Notes: generated from the sequence alone by a model not told the origin. Shown: positions 8,953 to 19,233, counted from the stretch's first letter. The stretch is 64,000 bases of DNA from Enterobacter asburiae (GCF_021440515.1 NZ_JAKCMV010000012.1:30619-94618), one strand, 5' to 3'. Translations and numbers: made by a program.

Positions 8953-10418
8953 GCGCAAAGCTCCTTTGTCAGTCGTTTTTGCTGAAACTGCCTCCGGTAG
9001 CGGGCAATTTCATGGCAGGGATTGGGTGTGAAGGTGGTCAGGCGATGGTTCGCGGCGACCACCGAACGGAATTCGTCGACGTTCGACAGCTCGTCCAGGG
9101 TCATCAGCTGAATGCCGATATTGCCCAGCGTCGAGGCCTCTACGGGGCCGGCCACCACGGTGATGCCGCAGGCGTCGGCGCAAAGCTGGTTCAGCAGCCG
9201 GTTCTGGCAGCCGCCGCCCACGATGTGCAGCTGGCTGAACGGCCTGCCGCGCAGGCTCGCCAGCTCGCTCAGCACGTCGGCGTACAGCAGCGCGAGGCTG
9301 TCGAAAATGCAGCGCGCCAGCTCGGCGGCGCTGGACGGCACCGCGTGCCCGGCTTCGAAGCAGGCGGTCTGGATCTCGGCGCTCATGTGGACCGGGTTGA
9401 TAAAGCGGTCGTCGTTCGGGTTGATCAGGAAGGTGCAGGCCTTCAGCTTTTCGGTGTCGGCGATAAGCGCGGGCAGGTCGGTGATGTTCTGCTCTTTCAG
9501 CACCCGCTGAAGCAGCCACAGCCCCATGATATTTTTCAGCACCCGGTAGCGGCCTTCCGCGCCGCCCTCGTTGGTGATATTCGCCGCCAGCGCCGTGTCG
9601 CTGGTGTAGGGGGTTTTGCTCTCAAAGCCCATCAGCGACCAGGTGCCGGAAGAGAGATAGGCCGCGTTTTTATCGGCAAGCGGGGAGGCAATCACCGCGC
9701 TGGCGGTATCGTGACTCGCCACCGCGACAACAGGGATGGCGTTCCCCTGCGGGCACATCCACTGACCGATCACGTTACCGGGATGGGTTGGCGTGCCGAA
9801 CCACTCGGGCGACGCGCCGGTCCAGCTCAGCAGATGCTGATCCCAGTTGTCGGTATTGATGTTCACCAGCTGGGTGGTAGTGGCGTTGGTGTATTCCCAG
9901 TTCATGTTGCCGGTCAGGCGATAGCTGAAGTAGTCGGGGATCAGCAGGGCGTGGGCCACGTTCGACACCAGCTCCGGCTGCTGCTCAACCAGCGCGCGCA
10001 GCTGATAAAGGGTGTTAAACGGCAGGAACTGAATGCCGCTGCGGCCGTAAATCGTGGCCGTGCCGAGCTGCTCAATGGCGCGCATCATCATCCCGTCGGT
10101 ACGGCTGTCGCGATACGACACCGGCAGGCCGATGCGCTCGCCGTTGCGCCCGAGCAGCACGAAATCCACGCCCCAGGTATCAATCCCGATGCTGTCGATC
10201 AGAATGCCCGCGTCGCAGACGTTGTTCAGCCCGGTGCGGATCTCCGCTTCCAGCGCGTCGATATCCCAGACGTCGAACCCGTCCTGCTTTTGCAGAGCGT
10301 TAACAAAGCGATGCATTTCCCGAAGCGAAAGCGTGCGCTGGTTGCAGTCCCAGGTAGCCAGCATCACGCGGCCGCTGGATGCGCCTAAATCGACAGCCAC
10401 ACAATGGCGAAAAGTCAT
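8949..10418 (-). CDS. rhaB: Rhamnulokinase
   Basis: FGGY-family sugar kinase that phosphorylates L-rhamnulose with ATP. Length is 489 residues from the ATG at 10418, the same as E. coli RhaB. The phosphate-binding DLGASSGR is at 10-17, and the catalytic Asp is in [12 protein letters not shown]. The frame stays open to 10607, but those residues do not match RhaB and run into the promoter. First gene of the minus-strand operon, with RhaS and CRP sites directly upstream. Confidence 0.96.
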   Translation of the reverse strand: MTFRHCVAVDLGASSGRVMLATWDCNQRTLSLREMHRFVNALQKQDGFDVWDIDALEAEIRTGLNNVCDAGILIDSIGIDTWGVDFVLLGRNGERIGLPVSYRDSRTDGMMMRAIEQLGTATIYGRSGIQFLPFNTLYQLRALVEQQPELVSNVAHALLIPDYFSYRLTGNMNWEYTNATTTQLVNINTDNWDQHLLSWTGASPEWFGTPTHPGNVIGQWMCPQGNAIPVVAVASHDTASAVIASPLADKNAAYLSSGTWSLMGFESKTPYTSDTALAANITNEGGAEGRYRVLKNIMGLWLLQRVLKEQNITDLPALIADTEKLKACTFLINPNDDRFINPVHMSAEIQTACFEAGHAVPSSAAELARCIFDSLALLYADVLSELASLRGRPFSQLHIVGGGCQNRLLNQLCADACGITVVAGPVEASTLGNIGIQLMTLDELSNVDEFRSVVAANHRLTTFTPNPCHEIARYRRQFQQKRLTKELCA

Positions 10419-10472
10419 GGTCACGTCCTTTCTTAAGTCATTGGCGACGAGTGTAAGAAAGGGAAGAAAAAG

Positions 10473-10524
10473 CCACCTTCTCGCCACTGACAGGCGAAAA
10501 CCGGGGCTGGCAAGAAAACAAAGG
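10473..10524 (-). promoter_or_regulatory. RhaS activator site of the rhaB promoter
   Basis: On the plus strand, CCTTCTCGCCACTGACAGGC followed some ten bases later by TGGCAAGAAAACAAAGG closely resembles, from memory, the inverted repeat of two 17-bp half-sites bound by RhaS upstream of E. coli rhaB. The spacing to the rhaB start (10418) suits an activator next to the -35 region. Confidence 0.75.
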
Positions 10525-10528
10525 TGAA

Positions 10529-10544
10529 CGTGAGGCAGTTCACA
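10529..10544. promoter_or_regulatory. CRP site in the rhaB-rhaS intergenic region
   Basis: CGTGAGGCAGTTCACA matches the CRP consensus TGTGA-N6-TCACA at nine of ten positions. It lies just beyond the RhaS site, as in E. coli rhaBAD, and would give catabolite repression. The rest of 10419-10719 should hold the RhaR site and the rhaSR promoter, but no clear motif was assigned there. Confidence 0.75.
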
Positions 10545-10719
10545 GTTTCCAGTAATGGCGGGCTTTTCAGCCAGTGTGACGCTTACCTCATTTCCGGATC
10601 TTTCCATCTGTTTCTTGAAAAACGGACAGTTTTTGCGAGGTTTGCTGTCGAAAATTTAAGGTGAGCCCGCGGAGCCTTAATTACTATTTTGAGAACATTT
10701 CTCATTGGTGGGGGCCGTT

Positions 10720-11556
10720 ATGACCGTACTACACAGCGTGGATTTTTTTCCTTCGGGAGCGTCGCCCGTCGCGATTGAGCCACGGCTCCCTCAGGCCGCG
10801 TTTCCGGAACATCATCATGATTTTCATGAGATTGTGATTGTGGAGCACGGTACGGGCATTCACGTTTTCAACGGCCAGCCCTACACCATCAGCGGCGGGA
10901 CGGTGTGCTTCGTGCGCGATCACGACAGGCATTTATATGAACATACCGACAACCTGTGTCTGACCAACGTCCTCTACCGCTCGCCGGACGCGTTCCAGTT
11001 TCTCTCCGGGCTGAACCAGCTTCTGCCGCAGGAGAAGGACGGGCACTATCCATCCCACTGGCGGGTGAACCAGTCCACGCTCCAGCAGGTGCGCGGTCTG
11101 GTGAGCCAGATGGAGCAGAGCGAAGACGGACAGGAAACGCACAACATCGCGACCCGCGAGCTGCTGTTTATGCAGCTGCTGGTGCTGCTGCGCCGCAGTA
11201 GCCTGGTGGAAGGGCTGGAGAATAACGATGCCCGGCTCAACCGGCTGATGGCCTGGCTGGAAGACCATTTCGCCGAAGACGTCTGCTGGGAAACGCTGGC
11301 GGATGACTTTTCCCTCTCGCTGCGCACCCTGCATCGCCAGCTTAAGCAGCACACCGGGCTGACGCCCCAGCGCTATCTCAATCGCCTGCGGCTGATCAAA
11401 GCGCGTCATCTGCTGCGCCATACGGACGATAGCGTGACCGATATCGCTTATCGCTGCGGTTTCGGCGACAGTAACCACTTTTCGACGCTGTTTCGCCGCG
11501 AATTTAGCTGGTCACCGCGCGATATCCGCCAGGGGAAAGATGCCTCCCTTCAGTAA
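10720..11556 (+). CDS. rhaS: AraC-type activator RhaS (rhaBAD and rhaT)
   Basis: Rhamnose-responsive transcription activator of 278 residues. The N-terminal cupin-like domain ([19 protein letters not shown]) binds rhamnose. The C-terminal AraC domain has two helix-turn-helix units: [16 protein letters not shown] and [17 protein letters not shown]. The start at 10720 ([13 protein letters not shown]) matches E. coli RhaS; the GTG at 10705 would add five unmatched residues. It lies divergent from rhaB and upstream of rhaR. Confidence 0.96.
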   Translation: MTVLHSVDFFPSGASPVAIEPRLPQAAFPEHHHDFHEIVIVEHGTGIHVFNGQPYTISGGTVCFVRDHDRHLYEHTDNLCLTNVLYRSPDAFQFLSGLNQLLPQEKDGHYPSHWRVNQSTLQQVRGLVSQMEQSEDGQETHNIATRELLFMQLLVLLRRSSLVEGLENNDARLNRLMAWLEDHFAEDVCWETLADDFSLSLRTLHRQLKQHTGLTPQRYLNRLRLIKARHLLRHTDDSVTDIAYRCGFGDSNHFSTLFRREFSWSPRDIRQGKDASLQ

Positions 11557-11629
11557 CGCGAGGGCAGTCACCGTTTTTTTGCCGCAAACAGGCTAATAAT
11601 GTTCGGTTATTTGCCGTTGAGGTCGTGGT

Positions 11630-12478
11630 GTGGCTGCTCAGTTAATCCTTCGCAAAGATGATTTTTTTGCCTCCGCCGGGCAGGCCGTCGCGGTGGCGGA
11701 TCGCTATCCGCAAAACGTCTTTGCCGAACACACCCATGAATTTTGCGAGCTGGTGCTGGTGTGGCGCGGCAACGGCCTGCACGTTCTCAACGATCGCCCC
11801 TACCGCATCACGCGCGGCGACCTGTTTTACATCCGCGCTGAAGATAAACACTCCTACGCCTCGGTGAACGATCTGGTGTTGCAGAACGTCATCTACTGCC
11901 CCGACAGGCTGAAGCTTAACGTCGACTGGGCGGCGAACATCCCCGGTTTTAACGTTGATAAAAGCGCGCCGCACTGGCGGTTAAGCAGCAACGGCATGAA
12001 CGCGGTGCGCCAGGTTATCACCCAGCTTGAGCAGGAGAGCCAGAAGAGCGATGCCCTGGCAAATCAGATGGCAGAGCTGCTGTTCGCCCAGCTGGTGATG
12101 ACCCTCAAACGCTACCGTTACGCCACCGATAACCCTTCCGCCACGGAACAGGAGGCGCTGCTCGACAAGCTGATCACCACCCTTGCGGGCAGCCTGAACA
12201 GAAGCTTTGTGCTGGAGAAGTTTTGCGAGCAGGAGCAGTGCAGCGAGCGCGCCCTGCGCCAGCAGTTCCGCACCCAGACGGGCATGACGGTGAACCACTA
12301 TCTGCGCCAGCTGCGCATCTGCCACGCGCAGTATCTGCTGCAACATACGGAGCTGATGGTGAGCGAAGTGGCGATGCGCTGCGGCTTTGAGGACAGCAAC
12401 TACTTTTCGGTGGTGTTTAACCGCGAGGTGGGGATGACGCCGGTACAGTGGCGTCATCGCAGTCGGAAAGCGGCGTAA
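11630..12478 (+). CDS. rhaR: AraC-type activator RhaR (rhaSR)
   Basis: Paralogue of RhaS that, with rhamnose, activates rhaSR transcription. The 282-residue protein begins at a GTG at 11630 ([15 protein letters not shown]), preceded by GAGG seven bases upstream; E. coli RhaR starts at the same point in its shorter form. The sugar-binding half contains [18 protein letters not shown], and the AraC half ends in a second HTH ([17 protein letters not shown]). Its stop abuts the stop of the convergent rhaT with no spacer. Confidence 0.95.
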   Translation: MAAQLILRKDDFFASAGQAVAVADRYPQNVFAEHTHEFCELVLVWRGNGLHVLNDRPYRITRGDLFYIRAEDKHSYASVNDLVLQNVIYCPDRLKLNVDWAANIPGFNVDKSAPHWRLSSNGMNAVRQVITQLEQESQKSDALANQMAELLFAQLVMTLKRYRYATDNPSATEQEALLDKLITTLAGSLNRSFVLEKFCEQEQCSERALRQQFRTQTGMTVNHYLRQLRICHAQYLLQHTELMVSEVAMRCGFEDSNYFSVVFNREVGMTPVQWRHRSRKAA

Positions 12479-13513
12479 TTAGTTTGCCATGCCGAGGCCA
12501 ACGATATTGGCCGCGATAATAATCACCACGCAGCCCAGGCTCAGCACGCCCACCGGACGACGCCCGGCATTGTTCCACTCTTTCAGCACCAGACCAACCA
12601 GCCCACCGCACAGCACGTAGAAGCTCATGTGCAGCATCCAGCTCATGTAGTCATACTGCGCCGGGATGCTGGCGTGGCCCCAGGCGTAGAAGAAGAACTG
12701 CAAATACCACATCAGGCCGCCGAGCGCGGAGAGCAGCACGTTGGTGATAATCAGCGGTTTTGCGATAGAGAAGTCGGCTTTTACCGACAGGTTCTTCACT
12801 TTTGCCAGACGAATGATGCAGTAGCCCAGGTTAACCAGCGCGCCGCCGCCCATGATCACCACGTAGCTTGGCAGCGCCACGTACAGCGGGTCGACGCCCA
12901 GCGCGGCGGCGGCTTCATGCATCGGTTTGGCGGCGTTCATCGCAAACGACATCCCGGCGGAGAAAATCCCGCACATCACCGCCAGCATCAGCCCTTTCTT
13001 CAGGTTGAAGTCCTCGGCCTTGATGCCCATTTTGCGCTCTTTAAGCTGCCCCGCGCGGGTCACAATGCCGACGCCGATCACCGCCACCAGCACACCCAGC
13101 AGCGTCATGCGCCCGCCTTCGGTGTGGATCAGCACGTCGAAGTTGCCGTTGAGGATCGGCGTCATCAGGGTGCCGACAATCAGCGTAATGCCAATCGCGA
13201 TGCCGATCCCCATCGACATGCCGAGATAGCGCATGGTCAGACCGTAGTTGATGTTACCGATGCCCCACATCGCGCCAAACAGAAAGACCGGCAGCAGGGT
13301 GGAGGCGCTAAAGGAGGAGAAATAGCCCCAGAAATCGGGGAGCAGCATGGCGCTGATGGTCCAGGGCAAAATCAGCCACGACACCGTACCGCCCACGGAC
13401 CACATGGTTTCCCATGACCAATGTTTCACCTTTTTAAACGGGGCATAGAAACAGGCGGCACTGGCTGCGCCTATCAAATGCCAGAAAATACCCATCGTAA
13501 TCGCATGATTCAT
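12479..13513 (-). CDS. rhaT: L-rhamnose/H+ symporter RhaT
   Basis: Proton-driven rhamnose importer, 344 residues with about ten membrane helices (starts [20 protein letters not shown]). Length and sequence match E. coli RhaT. It is a second uptake route beside the ABC importer at 2121-6665, and is expected to be the lower-affinity, cheaper one. The gene is convergent with rhaR, the two stop codons being adjacent (12478/12479). Expression should need RhaS and CRP from its own promoter. Confidence 0.96.
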   Translation of the reverse strand: MNHAITMGIFWHLIGAASAACFYAPFKKVKHWSWETMWSVGGTVSWLILPWTISAMLLPDFWGYFSSFSASTLLPVFLFGAMWGIGNINYGLTMRYLGMSMGIGIAIGITLIVGTLMTPILNGNFDVLIHTEGGRMTLLGVLVAVIGVGIVTRAGQLKERKMGIKAEDFNLKKGLMLAVMCGIFSAGMSFAMNAAKPMHEAAAALGVDPLYVALPSYVVIMGGGALVNLGYCIIRLAKVKNLSVKADFSIAKPLIITNVLLSALGGLMWYLQFFFYAWGHASIPAQYDYMSWMLHMSFYVLCGGLVGLVLKEWNNAGRRPVGVLSLGCVVIIIAANIVGLGMAN

Positions 13514-13588
13514 TTTTACGTCCTCATCGTTTTTATATGTCGGTGGCTTCCCGCCGACTTGATGAGTGTAAAAATTAGGCGGATTGGG

Positions 13589-13603
13589 AACCTTCAGAAG
13601 GTT
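13589..13603. promoter_or_regulatory. Palindrome in the rhaT promoter region
   Basis: AACCTTC-A-GAAGGTT is a perfect 7-bp inverted repeat about 75 bases upstream of the rhaT start. It contains a CCTTC core like the RhaS site at rhaB, so a RhaS half-site is possible. No protein is proven. Confidence 0.4.
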
Positions 13604-13643
13604 GCCGCACTTTCGTTTGGGATGGCAATCAACGCGTTAACCG

Positions 13644-13659
13644 CGTGAGCAGACTCACA
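13644..13659. promoter_or_regulatory. CRP site upstream of rhaT
   Basis: CGTGAGCAGACTCACA matches TGTGA-N6-TCACA at nine of ten positions, the same single deviation as the rhaB site. It lies about 130 bases from the rhaT start and 150 from sodA. A second partial half-site (TGTGAGCAAAT) follows at 13670. Confidence 0.65.
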
Positions 13660-13708
13660 TATTCGGGAATGTGAGCAAATTGTATAACCTTATAAAAACT
13701 ACGGCATT

Positions 13709-13727
13709 GATAATCATTTTCAATATC
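13709..13727. promoter_or_regulatory. Fur box in the sodA promoter
   Basis: GATAATCATTTTCAATATC resembles the 19-bp Fur box (GATAATGATAATCATTATC). It lies within the probable sodA promoter, so iron would repress Mn-superoxide dismutase as in E. coli. Confidence 0.75.
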
Positions 13728-13802
13728 ATTTAATTAACTATAATGAACCAACTGCTTACGCGGCATTAACAGCTGTGCCGCCCGACACTAATGGAGAGGA
13801 TT

Positions 13803-14423
13803 ATGAGTTATACACTGCCATCCCTGCCGTATGCCTATGACGCACTGGAACCGCATTTCGACAAGCAGACGATGGAAATCCATCACACTAAACACCACCA
13901 GACCTATGTGAACAACGCGAACGCCGCGCTGGAAAGCCTGCCAGAGTTCGCTAATCTGTCTGCTGAAGAGCTGATCGCCAAACTGGACCAGCTGCCAGCG
14001 GACAAGAAAACCGTTCTGCGTAACAACGCGGGCGGTCACGCTAACCACAGCCTGTTCTGGAAAGGCCTGAAAACCGGTACCACCCTGCAAGGTGACCTGA
14101 AAGCCGCTATCGAGCGCGACTTCGGCTCCGTTGACAACTTCAAAGCAGAGTTCGAGAAAGCGGCTGCAACCCGTTTCGGCTCTGGCTGGGCGTGGCTGGT
14201 ACTGAAAGGTGACAAACTGGCGGTTGTTTCAACTGCAAACCAGGACTCCCCGCTGATGGGTGAAGCTATCTCTGGCGCATCCGGTTTCCCAATTCTGGGT
14301 CTGGACGTGTGGGAACACGCTTACTACCTGAAATTCCAGAACCGTCGCCCGGACTACATTAAAGCCTTCTGGGACGTGGTGAACTGGGACGAAGCCGCAG
14401 CGCGTTTCGCCGCTAAAAAATAA
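13803..14423 (+). CDS. sodA: Manganese superoxide dismutase
   Basis: Converts superoxide to hydrogen peroxide and oxygen in the cytoplasm. The 206-residue protein has the metal-ligand segments EIHHTKHH (His27), [10 protein letters not shown] and LDVWEHAYY. The Gln in STANQDSPL marks the Mn type; Fe enzymes place the equivalent Gln in the N-terminal half. The start is the ATG at 13803 with GGAGAGG upstream; the in-frame ATG at 13791 lies before that ribosome site. E. coli has kdgT next to sodA; it is absent here. Confidence 0.98.
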   Translation: MSYTLPSLPYAYDALEPHFDKQTMEIHHTKHHQTYVNNANAALESLPEFANLSAEELIAKLDQLPADKKTVLRNNAGGHANHSLFWKGLKTGTTLQGDLKAAIERDFGSVDNFKAEFEKAAATRFGSGWAWLVLKGDKLAVVSTANQDSPLMGEAISGASGFPILGLDVWEHAYYLKFQNRRPDYIKAFWDVVNWDEAAARFAAKK

Positions 14424-14445
14424 GGTTGCATTGACGCCTGTGAGA

Positions 14446-14471
14446 AGCGAGTCTGATGGCTCGCTTTTTTT
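14446..14471 (+). terminator. sodA terminator
   Basis: AGCGAG / CTCGCT stem with a 7-base loop followed by eight T, 22 bases after the sodA stop. Confidence 0.9.
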
Positions 14472-14494
14472 GTATCTGCGTAATGGAGGCAGCA

Positions 14495-15169
14495 ATGCAT
14501 TACCCGGTAAACGTGTTCACAGGCAAGGTCAGGGACTACGACGGCAGCCGCCCGAGCGCTATCGCCAAAATCCAGGTCGACGGTGAGCTGACCTTAACCG
14601 ACCTCGGACTGGCGGGCGATGAGCAGGCCGAAAAGAAGATCCACGGCGGGCCAGATCGCGCGCTGTGCCACTATCCACGCGAACATTATCAGCACTGGAA
14701 AACCGAATTCCCCGAACAGGCGGATCTGTTCGTGGCCCCCGCTTTTGGCGAGAACCTCTCCACCGACGGGCTGACCGAAAAGAACGTCTTCATCGGCGAT
14801 ATTTTCCGCTGGGGCGATGCCCTGATCCAGGTGACGCAGCCGCGCTCGCCGTGCTTCAAGCTCAACTACCATTTTGACATCAGCGATATGTCCGCACGGC
14901 TGCAAAGCGCGGGCAAAACCGGCTGGCTGTACCGGGTGGTGCTGGCGGGGCAAGTATCTGCCGACGCGCCGCTGGAGCTGGCCTCGCGCCTGAGCGATGT
15001 GTCGGTGTACGACGCCTGCGCGATTGCCTGGCATATGCCGTTTGACGACGAGCAATATCACCGCCTGCTGTCGGCGGCAGGGTTATCGACAAGCTGGACA
15101 AGAACGATGCAGAAGCGGCGTTTAAGCGGCAAGATCGAGGATAATTCGCGGAGATTGTGGGGTAAGTAA
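14495..15169 (+). CDS. yiiM: MOSC-domain protein YiiM
   Basis: A 224-residue MOSC-domain protein, similar over its length to E. coli YiiM, which is reported to reduce 6-hydroxylaminopurine (N-hydroxylated bases) with a molybdenum cofactor. The conserved Cys expected to hold the Mo cofactor is in [29 protein letters not shown] is the N-terminal MOSC segment. The ATG at 14495 follows GGAGG and matches the E. coli start (MRYPVDVYTG). An upstream in-frame start at 14456 lies inside the sodA terminator and is not used. Confidence 0.92.
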   Translation: MHYPVNVFTGKVRDYDGSRPSAIAKIQVDGELTLTDLGLAGDEQAEKKIHGGPDRALCHYPREHYQHWKTEFPEQADLFVAPAFGENLSTDGLTEKNVFIGDIFRWGDALIQVTQPRSPCFKLNYHFDISDMSARLQSAGKTGWLYRVVLAGQVSADAPLELASRLSDVSVYDACAIAWHMPFDDEQYHRLLSAAGLSTSWTRTMQKRRLSGKIEDNSRRLWGK

Positions 15170-15183
15170 CCCACGGAAGAGAG

Positions 15184-15268
15184 TAGGCCGGGTAAGGCGA
15201 AGCCGCCACCCGGCATGTTTGCCTCTGCGCTGTTATTGCCCGGTGGCGCTGCGCTTACCGGGCCTACA
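15184..15268. repeat. REP pair (BIME-like)
   Basis: Two REP palindromes in opposite orientation (GGCCGGGTAAGGCGAAGCC and CCCGGTGGCGCTGCGCTTAC) separate the convergent yiiM and cpxA genes. Confidence 0.85.
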
Positions 15269-15286
15269 GTTCAGTGCCAGAGAAAA

Positions 15287-16660
15287 CTACGAACGCTTAT
15301 ACAGCGGCAGCCACAGCGTTAACCGCAACCCGCCCAGCGGGCTGTCGTCGGCCTTCACCCAGCCACGGTGCTGCTGCATCGCGGTTTCAACAATCGCCAG
15401 ACCCAGCCCCGTTCCGCCCGATTCGCGGTCGCGCGCTTCGTCGGTGCGGTAGAACGGACGGAAAATCTGTTCCCTGTCTTCCGGACTCACGCCTGGCCCG
15501 TCGTCATCCACGATGATGGTGATGCCGTCTTTATCCACCGAGAATGCCACCTCAATCTTCGTGTGCGAGTAGCGCAGGGCGTTACGCACGATATTCTCCA
15601 GCGCGCTCTCCAGCGTGTTGGGGTTACCGTACAGCGGCCACGGCCCCGGCGGGAAGTTAACGGTGAACGACTTGCCCATCTGCTCGGCTTCGAACGCGGC
15701 GTTATCCAGCACCTCATGCCACAGGTGGTTGGCCTTCACCGTTTCGCTCACCAGCGCGTTTTTCTGCTGATTGCGCGACATGACCAGCAGGTCGTTGATC
15801 ATGCTGTCCAGACGGTGCGCTTCGGTTTCAATACGCTCCAGCTCTTTGCTCTCACCGCTGCGACGACGCAGCAGCGCGGTGCCAAGCTGTAAGCGCGTGA
15901 GCGGAGTGCGCAGCTCGTGCGAGATATCCGACAGCAGACGCTGCTGCGCCGTCATCATGCGGTCGAGCGCGCTGACCATCTGGTTAAAGCTGGTCCCGGC
16001 GGCGAGAAACTCCTGCGGCCCGGCTTCCAGCTCCGGATGCTGTCTCAGGTTGCCCTGCGCCACCTCGTCGGCGGCGTTTTTCAGCTTACGCGCCGGTTTC
16101 GCCAGGCTCCACGCCAGCCAGAGCAGCAGCGGCGAGCTGACCAGCATCGTGACGATCAGCAGCAGCAGCGGACGGTCAAACAGCAGGTTGATAAAGTCGG
16201 ACTGGGAATTGCTCGCAGGGCGGATCAGATAGAGCTGGTAGTTATCTTCCCCATCTCTCACCGAGAAAGGGCCCACCATTTCTACCCGACCGTATTTTTT
16301 CTTCTGAGGATGATCGGCGTTATCCGCCTGGCCAATGAAGTTACGGATAATCTGCATTTCATTGCGATCGGCCCCAATTACGCGGCCTTCGCTGGTCACC
16401 AGCAGCAGGCGTTGCCCGGGCGGTGCCCACTTGTCGATAGCGCGAAACAGCCTGCGCCACCACATCAAATCGTTCGGCGGATCGTTTGCCAGCTCGGCCT
16501 CTACGTGCTGCTCGATCATCACGCCCTGGCGCTGCTCGCTGTCGAGAAGCTCCGTCATCTGGCGTGAGTCGAGTTTTGGCAACATCAAAACGAGCATCAA
16601 AACCAGTGCCAGCGTCAGCCAGAAAATGGCGAAGATGCGGGCGGTTAAGCTGCCTATCAT
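15287..16660 (-). CDS. cpxA: Envelope-stress sensor kinase CpxA
   Basis: Inner-membrane histidine kinase and phosphatase of the Cpx response to misfolded envelope proteins. 457 residues. N-terminal membrane helix (IFAIFWLTLALVLMLVLML), periplasmic sensor to about residue 160, second helix (LLLIVTMLVSSPLLLWLAW), then HAMP. The phosphorylated His is in DISHELRTPLTRL; ATP-binding boxes are NIVRNALRY (N), DDDGPGVSPE (G1) and GGTGLGLAIVE (G2). Start ATG overlaps the cpxR stop by four bases. Confidence 0.97.
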   Translation of the reverse strand: MIGSLTARIFAIFWLTLALVLMLVLMLPKLDSRQMTELLDSEQRQGVMIEQHVEAELANDPPNDLMWWRRLFRAIDKWAPPGQRLLLVTSEGRVIGADRNEMQIIRNFIGQADNADHPQKKKYGRVEMVGPFSVRDGEDNYQLYLIRPASNSQSDFINLLFDRPLLLLIVTMLVSSPLLLWLAWSLAKPARKLKNAADEVAQGNLRQHPELEAGPQEFLAAGTSFNQMVSALDRMMTAQQRLLSDISHELRTPLTRLQLGTALLRRRSGESKELERIETEAHRLDSMINDLLVMSRNQQKNALVSETVKANHLWHEVLDNAAFEAEQMGKSFTVNFPPGPWPLYGNPNTLESALENIVRNALRYSHTKIEVAFSVDKDGITIIVDDDGPGVSPEDREQIFRPFYRTDEARDRESGGTGLGLAIVETAMQQHRGWVKADDSPLGGLRLTLWLPLYKRS

Positions 16661-17355
16661 GAAGCGGAAACCATCAGATAACCGCGTCCACGCAGGGTTT
16701 TAAACCACGGGTGACCGTCTTTGCGTTCCGGCAGTTTACGGCGCAGGTTAGAGATATGCATGTCGATAGCGCGGTCAAACGGCGTGAGGCGTTTACCCAG
16801 CACTTCCTGACTCAAATGTTCACGCGATACCACCTGGCCCAAATGCTGCGCCAGCAGATAAAGCAGGGTGAACTCGGTGCCGGTTAATTCCAGCGTTTCG
16901 CCGTCGAAGCTCGCTTCCTGACGGCCCGGATTCAGGCTCAGGGAGTCCACTTCCAGCGTTGGTGAGCTGTTGTCGGTATTCTGCTGCTGTTCGCTCCAGT
17001 GGGAACGACGCAGGATAGCGCGAATACGGGCGACCAGTTCACGGTCGTTGAACGGTTTAGGGAGATAGTCATCCGCGCCCAGCTCAAGGCCGAGAACACG
17101 GTCAAGTTCGCTGCCGCGTGCGGTCAGCATGATAACGGGGGTCTGGTGTGTCTGGCGAAGCTCTTTCAACGTATCGATACCGTTCTTCTTTGGCATCATG
17201 ACGTCGAGCAAAAGTAAATCGATGCTGTCGTCAAGGAGACTCAGCGCCTGCTCGCCATCGTGGGCAACCAGAACGTTGAAACCTTCCATGTCGAGCAACT
17301 CTTTTAAAAGAGATGTGAGCTCTCGGTCATCATCAACTAACAGGATCTTATTCAT
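16657..17355 (-). CDS. cpxR: Envelope-stress response regulator CpxR
   Basis: OmpR-type regulator of 232 residues that controls envelope folding factors and represses some secretion and motility genes. The receiver domain has VDDD at 8-10 and the phosphorylated Asp51 in LLLLDVMMPK. The C-terminal winged helix ends RGRGYLMVSAS. It is transcribed with cpxA and divergently from cpxP; the intergenic region carries a CpxR box, so the operon is probably autoregulated. Confidence 0.97.
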   Translation of the reverse strand: MNKILLVDDDRELTSLLKELLDMEGFNVLVAHDGEQALSLLDDSIDLLLLDVMMPKKNGIDTLKELRQTHQTPVIMLTARGSELDRVLGLELGADDYLPKPFNDRELVARIRAILRRSHWSEQQQNTDNSSPTLEVDSLSLNPGRQEASFDGETLELTGTEFTLLYLLAQHLGQVVSREHLSQEVLGKRLTPFDRAIDMHISNLRRKLPERKDGHPWFKTLRGRGYLMVSAS

Positions 17356-17410
17356 TGTTTAAATACCTCCGAGGCAGAAATTACGACATCAAGGCTATCT
17401 AATCCATGAC

Positions 17411-17425
17411 TTTACGTTGTTTTAC
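17411..17425. promoter_or_regulatory. CpxR box between cpxR and cpxP
   Basis: TTTACGTTGTTTTAC is the exact complement of the CpxR consensus GTAAA-N5-GTAAA. It lies about 80 bases from the cpxP start, so it should drive cpxP and feed back on cpxRA. Confidence 0.9.
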
Positions 17426-17505
17426 ACCCCCTGACGCATGTTTGCAGCCTGAATCGTAGACTGTCTCTCGTTGAATCGCGACACGAAAGATTTTGGGAGC
17501 AAGTG

Positions 17506-18012
17506 ATGCGCAAAGTTACCGCTGCCGTCATGGCCTCAACGCTGGCCTTCAGTGCGTTTAGCCAGGCTGCTGTAACCACTACCGGCGACAACATGTTCTC
17601 CGGCGAGAACGCAGCGCAGAACAGCAGCCAAAGCCATATGTTCGACGGCATAAGTTTAACCGAACATCAGCGTCAACAGATGCGAGATCTGATGCAGAGG
17701 GCAAGACACGACCAGCCCCCTGTTAATGTTAGCGAAATGGAGACAATGCATCGCCTTGTCACCGCAGAAAATTTTGACGAAAGCGCTGTACGCGCTCAGG
17801 CAGAAAAAATGGCGCAGGTACTGGTTGCCCGTCAGGTCGAAATGGCCAAAGTCCGCAACCAAATGTTCCATCTGCTATCGCCCGAGCAGCAAGCGGTTTT
17901 GAACGAGAAACATCAGCAACGAATGGACCAGTTGCGTGAGGTTGCACGGATGCAGCGAAGCTCAGAAACAACGTTTTTCAGTAGCAATAGCAACACCCGT
18001 AGTAACCAGTAA
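17506..18012 (+). CDS. cpxP: Periplasmic adaptor CpxP
   Basis: Periplasmic protein that restrains CpxA in unstressed cells and helps deliver misfolded pilins to DegP. Signal peptide at about 1-21 ([20 protein letters not shown]). The mature helical protein has the two family repeats [13 protein letters not shown] and [11 protein letters not shown]. The frame opens with GTG at 17503, but the ATG at 17506 matches E. coli CpxP ([14 protein letters not shown]) and follows GGGAG. 168 residues. Its 3' end yields CpxQ. Confidence 0.96.
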   Translation: MRKVTAAVMASTLAFSAFSQAAVTTTGDNMFSGENAAQNSSQSHMFDGISLTEHQRQQMRDLMQRARHDQPPVNVSEMETMHRLVTAENFDESAVRAQAEKMAQVLVARQVEMAKVRNQMFHLLSPEQQAVLNEKHQQRMDQLREVARMQRSSETTFFSSNSNTRSNQ

Positions 18013-18018
18013 ACCCTG

Positions 18019-18076
18019 TTTTCCTTGCCATAGACACCATCCCTGTCTTCCCCCACATGATGTGGGGGTTTTTTTT
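18019..18076 (+). ncRNA. cpxQ: sRNA CpxQ from the cpxP 3' end
   Basis: TTTTCCTTGCCATAGACACC, running to the terminator CCCCCACATGATGTGGGGG plus eight T, is almost identical, as remembered, to E. coli and Salmonella CpxQ. This sRNA is cut from cpxP mRNA by RNase E and, with Hfq, represses inner-membrane protein mRNAs during Cpx stress. The first bases form the known seed. The exact 5' end is inferred from that homologue. Confidence 0.85.
18050..18076 (+). terminator. cpxP/CpxQ terminator
   Basis: Stem CCCCCACA / TGTGGGGG with a short TGA loop, followed by eight T. It serves both cpxP and CpxQ. Confidence 0.92.
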
Positions 18077-18165
18077 GCCCTTCGTTCAGCTTTGTTAACC
18101 GTTTATTCATCCTTAGACTCTCCACCCATCCGTTATACTAGCGGCATGGCATGACAGGAGCGTTT

Positions 18166-19059
18166 ATGAATCAAACCTATGGACGGCTGGTAAGCCGGGC
18201 AGCAATTGCCGCGACGGTTATGGCGTCGTGCTTGCTGATAATCAAAATTTTCGCGTGGTGGTATACCGGCTCGGTCAGTATTCTGGCGGCGCTGGTGGAT
18301 TCGCTCGTGGATATTGCGGCTTCGCTGACCAATCTCCTGGTGGTGCGCTATTCGCTGCAACCGGCGGATGAAGAGCACACCTTTGGCCACGGCAAGGCGG
18401 AATCGCTGGCGGCGCTGGCACAAAGCATGTTTATCTCCGGCTCCGCATTGTTCCTGTTTTTGACCGGCATTCAGCATCTGGTGACGCCAACGCCGATGAA
18501 AGATCCCGGCGTCGGCGTGGTGGTCACGATAGTTGCACTTATAAGCACTTTAGTTCTTGTAACCTTCCAGCGTTGGGTGGTTCGCAAAACGCAAAGTCAG
18601 GCTGTACGGGCAGATATGCTTCATTATCAGTCTGATGTTATGATGAATGGCGCGATTCTTATTGCGCTCGGACTTGCCTGGTATGGCTGGCATCGCGCCG
18701 ATGCATTATTCGCGTTAGGGATTGGCATCTATATTCTTTATAGCGCCTTGCGGATGGGTTACGAAGCGGTGCAATCGCTGCTCGATCGCGCGCTTCCCGA
18801 TGCAGAACGTGATGAAATTTATACCATTGTGACATCCTGGCCTGGGGTCAGCGGTGCTCACGATCTTCGTACGCGGCAGTCAGGGCCGACCCGCTTTATA
18901 CAGATTCATTTAGAAATGGAAGACAACCTGCCGCTGGTTCAGGCGCATTTAGTGGCTGAACAGGTTGAGCAGGCGATTTTGCAGCGCTTTCCTGGATCGG
19001 ATGTCATCATTCACCAGGATCCCTGTTCAGTCGTACCCGGACATTTTGAGCTTTCGTAA
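18166..19059 (+). CDS. fieF: Ferrous-iron/zinc efflux pump FieF
   Basis: Cation diffusion facilitator exporting Fe2+ and Zn2+ against protons. 297 residues from the ATG at 18166; the in-frame ATG at 18151 is not matched in E. coli. Six membrane helices; Asp45 and Asp49 (VDSLVDI) and the His/Asp pair in [13 protein letters not shown] form the transport site. The C-terminal cytoplasmic domain ([16 protein letters not shown]) is the regulatory dimer domain. Confidence 0.96.
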   Translation: MNQTYGRLVSRAAIAATVMASCLLIIKIFAWWYTGSVSILAALVDSLVDIAASLTNLLVVRYSLQPADEEHTFGHGKAESLAALAQSMFISGSALFLFLTGIQHLVTPTPMKDPGVGVVVTIVALISTLVLVTFQRWVVRKTQSQAVRADMLHYQSDVMMNGAILIALGLAWYGWHRADALFALGIGIYILYSALRMGYEAVQSLLDRALPDAERDEIYTIVTSWPGVSGAHDLRTRQSGPTRFIQIHLEMEDNLPLVQAHLVAEQVEQAILQRFPGSDVIIHQDPCSVVPGHFELS

Positions 19060-19233
19060 TTCGTTGTAAAAAAGTGAGCCAGGCCAGCATTTTGTGTATA
19101 AATTACCGCCATTTGGTCTGACCTGAATCAATTCAGCTGGAAGTGATTGATATACTATTTGCAGTATTCGTTGGTCGAACAATTTCTTCCGGCAACAGAT
19201 TTCAATTTTGCATTCCTAAGTTCAGAGGTAGTC

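Noticed and set aside
7600..8985. 461-codon frame antisense to rhaA
   Set aside because: Mirrors RhaA codons, has low-complexity His/Arg/Val-rich sequence and no ribosome site; starts inside a repeat palindrome.
8979..10388. 469-codon frame antisense to rhaB
   Set aside because: Shadow of RhaB in GC-rich DNA with no recognisable domain.
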